From contig NZ_CP076103.1 in assembly GCF_018732085.1 (NCBI RefSeq), positions 2,046,001-2,110,000 on the forward strand: a DNA stretch of 64,000 nt, in the 5' to 3' direction. A program made the position numbers and the translations under genes. The DNA is from Lysobacter capsici. GTDB lineage: Bacteria; Pseudomonadota; Gammaproteobacteria; Xanthomonadales; Xanthomonadaceae. Of this stretch, positions 58,268-64,000 are shown in pieces. Numbering within the stretch: the stretch's first letter is position 1; each line of letters opens with the position of its first letter. A model generated the notes under the pieces. That model ran no database searches. It was not told the origin of the DNA and was given only the letters and a program-made list of their open reading frames with translations.

Positions 58268-58596
58268 GAATCTGTAGTGAAAGGCCGGACGGGGTGCTGG
58301 AGGTCGCGGTTTTGCGGGGTTTCGGCGGCGCGGGCGGTAACAAACGCGCGATCAGCGGGTTCGGGGAGGGCCCTCATCCGGCCCTTCGGACCGCCTTCTT
58401 CCGCGAGCGTGAGAAGGATTCGGTCGGTCGACAGCTCCATCCAGGGCGAGTGCCGATCCTTCCAGTCACCGCGTCTCCTCCCACCGTCATCCCCGCGAAG
58501 GCGGGGATCCAGAGACTTCAGAGCCATGTCGCGGTGAAGCCCTGGATGCCCGCCTTCGGATGACGACCTCATGATCGCGAGGCGGACGAGGCCCCC
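58268..58596. other. Gap between the two pstS genes
   Basis: No gene seen. It contains a GTCATCCCCGCGAA-type palindrome (58486-58522) and ends in the terminator of pstS copy 2. Confidence 0.5.
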
Positions 58597-58623
58597 AAAA
58601 AAAACGGGCCCGAAGGCCCGTTT
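58597..58623 (-). terminator. Intrinsic terminator of pstS copy 2
   Basis: Stem AAACGGGCC / GGCCCGTTT with loop CGAA, followed on the minus strand by eight T. It lies 74 bp after the stop codon, so pstS copy 2 is a largely separate transcript. Confidence 0.9.
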
Positions 58624-58696
58624 CATCCGATCACTGCAATCAAAAACCGATCTCCCCCGATCTGAAGGATCCCCCCGGATCCGACGATCGGTCGGA

Positions 58697-59716
58697 TCAG
58701 TAATTCATGCTCGTGGTCCAGTAGGTCTCGATCTGCTTGACCAGCGCGTCGGGCAGCGGCACGTAGTCCAGCGCCTTGGCCTGCGCGTCGCCGTTGGCGT
58801 ACACCCAGCGGAAGAATTCCTTGGCGTTCTTGGCGCCTTCGGCGTTCTTGGGCTGCTTGTACATCAGGATGAAGTTGGTCGCGGTGATCGGCCAGGAGTT
58901 CTCGCCCGGCGCGTTGGTCATGACCAGGTAGAAGTCCTTGGCATCGGCCCACTGCGCGCTGGCAGCCGCCGCGGCGAAGGTTTCGTCCGTCGGCAGCACA
59001 TACTTGCCGTCGGCGTTCTTCAAGCGCGAATACGCCATCTTGTTCTGCAGCGCGTACGACAGCTCGACATAGCCGATGCCGCCCTGGATCTGCTTGACGT
59101 AAGCGGCCACGCCTTCGTTGCCCTTGCCGCCGATGCCGATCGGCCACTTGACCGCGGTGCCTTCGCCGACCGAGCTCTTCCACTCGCCGCTGACCTTGGA
59201 CAGGTAGTTGACGAAGTTGAAGGTGGTGCCCGAACCGTCGGAACGGTGGACGACGGTGATCTTCTTCGCCGGCAGCGGCACGCCGCCGTTGAGCGCGACG
59301 ATCGCCGGATCGTTCCACATGGTGATCTTGCCGAGGAAGATGTTGGCGAGGGTTTCGCCGTCGAGCTTCATCGCGCCGGACGCCACGCCCGGGACGTTGA
59401 GCACCGGCACCACGCCGCCGATCACCGACGGGAACTGGGCCAGGCCGAACTTGGCCAGTTCATCGGGCTTGAGCGGCGCATCGGAGGAACCGAAGTCGAC
59501 CGTCGCGGCCTTGATCTGGGCGATGCCGCCGCCGGAACCGATCGACTGATAGTTGACCTTCTTGTTGGTGGCCTTGGCGTAGTCGGCCGACCACTTGGAC
59601 ATCACCGGATAGACGAAGGAAGCGCCGGCGCCAGTCACGTCGGCGGCCTGCGCGTTGAACGCGAAGGCGGCAGCCAGTGCAAGCGCGGTCACGCGGAACG
59701 AACGGGTATTGAACAC
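58697..59716 (-). CDS. pstS: Periplasmic phosphate-binding protein PstS, copy 2
   Basis: A 339-residue soluble PstS with an ordinary signal peptide (VTALALAAAFAFNAQAAD) and no lipobox. GTG 59716 is preceded by AGGAG at good spacing. Motifs: TGAGASFVYPVMSKW, IGSGGGIAQIKAATVDFGSSD, HRSDGSGTTFNFVNYLSK, ATNFILMYKQPKN. It has its own Pho box and terminator and lies between the porin and the lipoprotein copy. The pair may serve different phosphate ranges or places. Confidence 0.96.
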   Translation of the reverse strand: MFNTRSFRVTALALAAAFAFNAQAADVTGAGASFVYPVMSKWSADYAKATNKKVNYQSIGSGGGIAQIKAATVDFGSSDAPLKPDELAKFGLAQFPSVIGGVVPVLNVPGVASGAMKLDGETLANIFLGKITMWNDPAIVALNGGVPLPAKKITVVHRSDGSGTTFNFVNYLSKVSGEWKSSVGEGTAVKWPIGIGGKGNEGVAAYVKQIQGGIGYVELSYALQNKMAYSRLKNADGKYVLPTDETFAAAAASAQWADAKDFYLVMTNAPGENSWPITATNFILMYKQPKNAEGAKNAKEFFRWVYANGDAQAKALDYVPLPDALVKQIETYWTTSMNY

Positions 59717-59779
59717 GATGAGGCTCCTGAAGAGAGACGGCTGGCACGAATCCGTTGTGGCGCATTGCATAACGGTTCG

Positions 59780-59819
59780 ATGACAGTCGCGGGTCGGAAA
59801 CATGACAAACGCGTGACTT
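59780..59819 (-). promoter_or_regulatory. Pho box of pstS copy 2
   Basis: Four units in 11-bp phase on the minus strand: AAGTCAC (59813), TTGTCAT (59802), CCGACCC (59791), CTGTCAT (59780). Units two and four match the PhoB half-site CTGTCAT at six and seven of seven bases. 64 bp upstream of the GTG start. Confidence 0.85.
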
Positions 59820-59890
59820 GTCTCCCCCGATCCGATCCGCGCTCGTCGCGCGATCGGCGGCGGGCGGGCCGGGCGATGCGCGGCGGTCGG

Positions 59891-59922
59891 AAAAATAAGG
59901 GCGCGGCACCGGCCGCGCCCTT
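59891..59922 (-). terminator. Intrinsic terminator of the porin gene
   Basis: Stem AAGGGCGCGGC / GCCGCGCCCTT with a 4-nt loop (59897-59922), then TATTTTT on the minus strand. 62 bp after the porin stop. Confidence 0.9.
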
Positions 59923-59983
59923 GAACGATCGGTGCCGATCGAGGGGGAGAGATGTACGGTCTGATGCGGTGTGACGGTGCGGC

Positions 59984-61276
59984 TTACCAGTAGAACTGGA
60001 AGCGGGCCGACAGGATGTTCGGGCTGTCGTCGACGACGCGGTTGAAGGTGCGGTTGTTGTAGACCGGGTTCTGCGAGTAGGTCGCGCTGGTGCGGCCGAT
60101 GTAGCGCGAGCTGTCGACGATCGAGTAGTCGAGCATGAACTTGAAGTTCGAGCGCCAGTACCAGTTCACGCCGACGGTCCAGGCGTCCATCTCGCCGCCG
60201 AGCACGCCGTCGACGATCGGAGCGGCGGTCGGGGTCGCGCCCGGACGCAGCGAGCCGTCGTTGAGGTCGATCTTGTCGTAGCGCAGGGCGAGCTGCCACA
60301 TGCCGCTGGCGGGTGCGTCGGGCAGCGGGGTGGTCGGCACGCCGGCCTTGTAGCCCCAGGTCTCGCCGGTGACGTTCCACACGCCGCTGACGTAGAAGCT
60401 GTCGCTGGTGTAGTCCTTGCCGGTCAGGGTGCGGGTCTGGTAACGGTCGAGCGTGCTGCGCATGTACTCGGCCTGCAGCTTGAACGGGCCATGCACGTAC
60501 ATCGCTTCGGCGCCGATGATGGCCTGGCGGTCGACGTTGGTCAGGGTGCCGCTGTCGACCAGTCGGCCGGCGGCGAGGTCGGCCTGCGGGCGGGTGCGGA
60601 TGCGCGAGGTGTCGGACAGCACGCCGGTGCTGCCTTCCAGCTCCGCTTCCAGGTTCACGTACGACAGACCCAGGTGCAGGATGTTGCCCTTCTCGTTGAT
60701 CGGGGCGAAGGTGCCGCGCAGGCCGTAGCCGGCGCCGTGCTTCTGGTTGCGGGTCAGCTCGTCGCCGAAGTAGCTGGCGGTGATGCCCCAGTCGTTGGTG
60801 CCGTAGCTGTAGGCGACGCCGACGCGGCGGGCGATGCCGAAGGTGTTGGTCACCATCGCCTTGGAGATGAAGTCGTTGTTCTTGGTCGAGGACAGCTCTT
60901 CCAGGCTGTTGGGCTGCTTGAACTGGCCGAACTGCAGGTAGTGGTTGGCGTCGCCGCCGAGCTTGTACTTGATGTTGACGTCGAGGAACTTGTCGGCCTT
61001 GGCGTCGTAGCCGGCGACCCATTCGAAGTTGCCCGGGCCCTTGCCCTTGAGCACCAGTTCGGCGCGGCGCAGTTCCTGGTCGGAATCCTTGCCGTCGGGC
61101 ACGTCGCCGTTGAGGTTCAGCACGTCGCTGTTGAAGTCGTTGTAATCGCCCTGGAGCAGACCTTCGAAGGTGACTTCCGAGTCCCCGATGACGTCGAGTG
61201 CGATTTCAGCGTGCGCGGCGGGCGCTGCCAGAGCGGCGAACAACGCGACGGCAAGGGTGGTGCGGGACAGTTTCAT
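59984..61276 (-). CDS. Phosphate-selective porin (OprO/OprP family)
   Basis: Outer-membrane beta-barrel for phosphate or polyphosphate entry. The 430-residue protein has a signal peptide (VALFAALAAPAAHAE), then DVIGDSEVTFEGLLQGDYN, the porin O/P repeats with ELRRAELVLKGKGPGNFEW, LQFGQFKQPNSLEELSSTKN and RRVGVAYSYGTNDWGITASYFG, and ends in an aromatic residue (RFQFYW) as outer-membrane barrels do. It opens the phosphate locus and is followed by pstS. Confidence 0.93.
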   Translation of the reverse strand: MKLSRTTLAVALFAALAAPAAHAEIALDVIGDSEVTFEGLLQGDYNDFNSDVLNLNGDVPDGKDSDQELRRAELVLKGKGPGNFEWVAGYDAKADKFLDVNIKYKLGGDANHYLQFGQFKQPNSLEELSSTKNNDFISKAMVTNTFGIARRVGVAYSYGTNDWGITASYFGDELTRNQKHGAGYGLRGTFAPINEKGNILHLGLSYVNLEAELEGSTGVLSDTSRIRTRPQADLAAGRLVDSGTLTNVDRQAIIGAEAMYVHGPFKLQAEYMRSTLDRYQTRTLTGKDYTSDSFYVSGVWNVTGETWGYKAGVPTTPLPDAPASGMWQLALRYDKIDLNDGSLRPGATPTAAPIVDGVLGGEMDAWTVGVNWYWRSNFKFMLDYSIVDSSRYIGRTSATYSQNPVYNNRTFNRVVDDSPNILSARFQFYW

Positions 61277-61336
61277 GGTCTAGCCCTGAGGCGTGGAGTG
61301 ATGGCGCGCAGGCTAGGGTGTGAAAGTTGCGTAAAT

Positions 61337-61354
61337 GTGACAGAACTGACTTAT
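61337..61354 (-). promoter_or_regulatory. Partial Pho box upstream of the porin
   Basis: One good half-site CTGTCAC (61337-61343, minus strand) and a weak neighbour AAGTCAG (61346-61352), not in clean 11-bp phase. 61 bp upstream of the start. Suggestive only. Confidence 0.45.
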
Positions 61355-61421
61355 TTCGCAGGCATGACCGCGCGATGACGCTCGCGCAACCGCGGCGTGT
61401 CGGTTCGAAACGCGTTGAAAA

Positions 61422-62360
61422 TCAAGCCGCTACGGGCTCGGGATCGCCTGGCGTCTTGTCCGGGAAGCGACAAAGATCACGGATGACGCAATGCGGGCAA
61501 TCGGGTTTTCGTGCCTTGCAAACGTAACGTCCGTGCAAAATCAGCCAGTGATGCGCGTCCTGCAGGTAGCGTTGCGGGACGACTTTGAGCAGGCCTTGTT
61601 CGACCGCGACCACGTCCTTGCCAGGCGCCAGGCCGGTGCGGTTGGACACCCGGAAGATGTGCGTGTCGACCGCGATGGTGGGCTCGCCGAAGGCGGTGTT
61701 GAGCACGACGTTGGCGGTCTTGCGGCCGACCCCGGGCAATGCTTCGAGCGCGGCGCGTTCGCGCGGCACCTCGCCGCCGTGCAGGTCGATGAGTTGCTGC
61801 GACAGCGCGACCACGTTCGCGGCCTTGGTGTTGAACAGGCCGATCGTGGCGATGTAGGGCTTGAGGCCGTCGACGCCGAGCGCGACGATCTGCCGCGGCG
61901 TATTGGCGATCGCAAACAACTTGCGCGTGGCCTTGTTGACGCCGACGTCGGTGGCCTGCGCCGACAGCGCGACGGCGACCAGCAGTTCGTACGGCGTGCT
62001 GTATTCGAGTTCGGTGGTCGGATGCGGGTTGAGCGATTGCAGGCGCGAGAACATGTCCTCGATCTGCGGCGGGCTCAGGCGCGCGCTGCGTTTTTCGCGT
62101 TTGGCTGGGGTCTTGGCCGCGGGTTTGTTCGCCGGTTTGCTTGCAGCGTTGCCGGACGAGGCGCCGCCGACAGCACGCGCCGGTTTTTTCGCGACGGATT
62201 TTTTGGCTGTGGATTTGTTTGCGGCGGATTCAACCGTCGCCGACGTCGGTGCGGTAGCCGTCGTCGCCGCGGATTTTTTCGCCGCGGCTTTCTTGCCGGC
62301 CGTGCGTGCGGCGGACGAGGTTGGCTTGGCTGGCGACTTGGCTGGCAAAGGCTTGGGCAT
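61422..62360 (-). CDS. nth: Endonuclease III with long basic N-terminal extension
   Basis: Base-excision DNA glycosylase/AP lyase for oxidised pyrimidines. The catalytic core (about residues 93-312) has helix-hairpin-helix LPGVGRKTANVVLN (catalytic Lys), VDTHIFRVSNRTG (catalytic Asp) and a 4Fe-4S ligand set CKARKPDCPHCVIRDLC. The first 93 residues are a Lys/Ala/Ser/Thr-rich tail, histone-H1-like, absent from typical 211-residue enzymes. Downstream of the small Cys protein and hydratase on the same strand. Confidence 0.95.
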   Translation of the reverse strand: MPKPLPAKSPAKPTSSAARTAGKKAAAKKSAATTATAPTSATVESAANKSTAKKSVAKKPARAVGGASSGNAASKPANKPAAKTPAKREKRSARLSPPQIEDMFSRLQSLNPHPTTELEYSTPYELLVAVALSAQATDVGVNKATRKLFAIANTPRQIVALGVDGLKPYIATIGLFNTKAANVVALSQQLIDLHGGEVPRERAALEALPGVGRKTANVVLNTAFGEPTIAVDTHIFRVSNRTGLAPGKDVVAVEQGLLKVVPQRYLQDAHHWLILHGRYVCKARKPDCPHCVIRDLCRFPDKTPGDPEPVAA

Positions 62361-62374
62361 GCGGGTTCGTAGGC

Positions 62375-62821
62375 TCAGGTCGGTCCGCGTTGCGCGGCTT
62401 TGGCCTTGGCGCGCGCGAGCGCAGCCGCGGCCGCGGAGGGCAGGGCGGGACGCGGCGGCGTCGCGTCGTTGGCCACACTAATAAGGTCGTCGGCCGCTGC
62501 GATGCCGACGGATGCGACGGCCGCCGGCGCGGCCGCGCGTTGTGCGGCGCGTTCGTCGGCGCGCCGTTGCAGGCGTGCATCGCGTGCGCGGTAGCGTTCG
62601 CGCGCGGCCAATGCGCGCAGCCGTTGCTCGCGCGCCTCGCGCATGGCCTGCCTGCATTGCGGTGCGCAATGCGCGCAGACCGGCGCGTGCTCGCCCTGCA
62701 ACAGGCCGAGCGTGATCGCGCGATCCAGATCGTCCGCCGCCAGCGCGATCGCGATCGCGTGAGCCGCCGCGCCGCTCAAGTCAGCGCAGCCGCAGGCACA
62801 GATCGCAGGGGCGACGGTCAC
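62375..62821 (-). CDS. Small cysteine-containing hypothetical protein
   Basis: A 148-residue protein. The N-terminus has CACGCADLSG and CAHCAPQCRQAM, possibly a metal site; the rest is Arg/Ala-rich helix (RALAARERYRARDARLQRRADERA). GTG 62821 starts 8 bp after the hydratase stop, suggesting coupling. Upstream sequence in this frame is antisense-like and not included. The function is unknown; similar small genes sit next to nth in xanthomonads. Confidence 0.65.
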   Translation of the reverse strand: MTVAPAICACGCADLSGAAAHAIAIALAADDLDRAITLGLLQGEHAPVCAHCAPQCRQAMREAREQRLRALAARERYRARDARLQRRADERAAQRAAAPAAVASVGIAAADDLISVANDATPPRPALPSAAAAALARAKAKAAQRGPT

Positions 62822-62829
62822 GGCGGGAC

Positions 62830-63612
62830 TCAGGTGCCGTTGAAGGCCGGCTTGCGGCGTTCCAGGAACGCGGTCGTGCCTTCGCGCATGTCGTCGGTCG
62901 AGAACATCAGGCCGAACTGCGCGGTTTCGTATTCGAGGCCTTCCTCGATGCCGCATTCGCCGCCGACCGCGACGCAGTCGAGCACGCCGCGCAACGCCAG
63001 CGGCGCCGAAGCGGCGAGCTGCTCGGCCAACTTATACGTCTCGGTTTCCAGATCGGCCGCGGGCACGACGCGATTGACGATGCCCAGTTCCTTGGCGCGT
63101 GCGGCGTCGATCGGCGCACCGACCAGGCACAGCTCCAGGGTCGCCGCGCGCCCGGCCAGGCGCAGCAGGCGCTGGGTGCCGCCGAAGCCGGGAATCAGCC
63201 CGAGGTTGATCTCCGGCTGGCCGATCTTGGCGCTGTCCGCGGCGATGCGCAGGTGGCAACCCATCGCCAGCTCCAGCCCGCCGCCGAGGGCGAAACCGTT
63301 GATCATGCCGATCACCGGCTTGGGCATTTTCTCGATCCGGCGCATGAGCTTCTGCCCGCGCAGGGAGAAATCGCGGCCCTGGACCGGGCTGAGGGTGTTC
63401 ATTTCCGAGATGTCGGCGCCGGCCACGAAGGCCTTCGGGCCGGCCCCGGTGAGGATCACCGCGCGCACCGACGGGTCGTTCGCGGCGGCGTCGAACGCCG
63501 CCAGCAGGGCGTCCAGGGTCGCGGCATTTAGCGCGTTCAGCTTGTCCGGACGGTTGACGGTGATCTGGCGCACGGCGCCGCGATCGGCGACGAGAAGGGG
63601 CGATTCGGTCAT
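62830..63612 (-). CDS. Enoyl-CoA hydratase/isomerase family protein
   Basis: A 260-residue crotonase-fold enzyme. Oxyanion-hole sites: GPKAFVAGADISEM and NGFALGGGLELAM; catalytic Glu-containing GQPEINLGLIPGFGGTQRL. The sequence pattern is that of short-chain enoyl-CoA hydratase in fatty-acid oxidation. It is first in a probable operon with the small Cys protein and nth. Confidence 0.93.
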   Translation of the reverse strand: MTESPLLVADRGAVRQITVNRPDKLNALNAATLDALLAAFDAAANDPSVRAVILTGAGPKAFVAGADISEMNTLSPVQGRDFSLRGQKLMRRIEKMPKPVIGMINGFALGGGLELAMGCHLRIAADSAKIGQPEINLGLIPGFGGTQRLLRLAGRAATLELCLVGAPIDAARAKELGIVNRVVPAADLETETYKLAEQLAASAPLALRGVLDCVAVGGECGIEEGLEYETAQFGLMFSTDDMREGTTAFLERRKPAFNGT

Positions 63613-63846
63613 GTGATGGCCGTAGGATGTCTGGGAAAGGGGATGTGATCGCCGTGGAACTCCAGGCCTGGGGCGCGGTCAGATCCGGGGGCGTCAGTGG
63701 CGGTTAAGCGCTGCCGCCGGTATCCTAACCCGTCCTGTTGCGGCCTTACGACCGAACAGGGCTTTACTTATCGGGGCTTTGGAAACGGCCCCCAGCTGAT
63801 CGGAACGGCCCCGCGCCTTCCGTGCCACCACCGGAGATTCCACCGA

Positions 63847-64000
63847 ATGAAGTTGCGTTTGATTGCTGCCGCCGTCGCAGCCCTGGCACTGACCGCCGGC
63901 AACGCCGTCGCGCAGGACACTTCGTCCGAGAAGGGCAAGCTGAGCTACGCGCTCGGTTACGACCTCGGCCGCAATGCCGTGGAAAGCGGCGAACAAGTCG
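63847..64000 (+). CDS. FKBP-type peptidyl-prolyl isomerase, N-terminal part
   Basis: The first 51 residues are in the window: signal peptide (LRLIAAAVAALALTAGNAVAQ), then KGKLSYALGYDLGRNAVESGEQV, the start of the FkpA/Mip dimerisation domain. The catalytic FKBP domain lies outside. It would be a periplasmic or outer-membrane folding catalyst. It is divergent from the hydratase gene; 234 bp between them hold no gene. Confidence 0.85.
   Translation, partial: MKLRLIAAAVAALALTAGNAVAQDTSSEKGKLSYALGYDLGRNAVESGEQV

Overview
The window is one contiguous, very GC-rich bacterial chromosome segment from a Lysobacter-like member of the Xanthomonadales. The case rests on the core gene order (rseP-dxr-cdsA-uppS-frr, pyrH, tsf-rpsB, map-glnD-dapD, dapE, asnB), a secreted lysyl-endopeptidase-type protease, and several families of dispersed palindromic repeats of the kind common in this order. 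I saw no rRNA, tRNA, prophage, transposase or CRISPR array.

Layout. 1-14.4 kb: isoprenoid, phospholipid and translation core (rseP partial, dxr, cdsA, uppS, frr, pyrH, tsf, rpsB), mostly on the minus strand. It is interrupted by accessory genes: a His-rich CDF metal exporter, a BlaI/M56 sensor pair with a repeat-rich tail, an AIM24 protein and three tandem secreted SH3-like proteins. 14.8-25 kb: metallo-hydrolase, then map-glnD-dapD on the plus strand, a three-member paralogous membrane family, an ArsC/Spx-like gene whose frame runs open into a strange 1.1-kb island, and dapE. 24.5-28 kb: a large inverted repeat and a penicillin-acylase-family hydrolase. 28-41 kb: asnB behind an Asn-codon leader, two cysteine-rich secreted paralogues, a polysaccharide deacetylase with a TPR/DUF2135 partner, a Kef-type antiporter, a CGNR regulator facing a metallo-beta-lactamase-fold lipoprotein, and a secreted serine protease. 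41-49 kb: rnr-rlmB, a guanidine-II riboswitch with its SMR exporter, GNAT, a GH19 enzyme, an orphan protein and RNase T. 49.5-52.4 kb: ECF sigma factor plus a DUF692/DUF2063 cluster with a Cys-motif precursor. 53-61.3 kb: the complete phosphate-uptake locus (oprP-like porin, two pstS, pstCAB, phoU) with Pho boxes. 61.4-64 kb: nth, a small Cys protein, an enoyl-CoA hydratase and the start of an FKBP isomerase.

The most notable signal is upstream of asnB. A 41-codon reading frame contains six Asn codons within seven codons. It is followed by a strong terminator hairpin and a mutually exclusive antiterminator that overlaps the leader stop codon. This is the architecture of classical transcription attenuation, here apparently tuned to asparaginyl-tRNA. 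Second is the EGKCG/EGSCG repeat precursor with its DUF692 (MNIO-type) enzyme, DUF2063 partner and ECF sigma factor, a likely modified, metal-binding peptide system. The BlaI-type double operator, the guanidine-II riboswitch and the 11-bp-phased Pho boxes give regulatory logic for their neighbouring genes.
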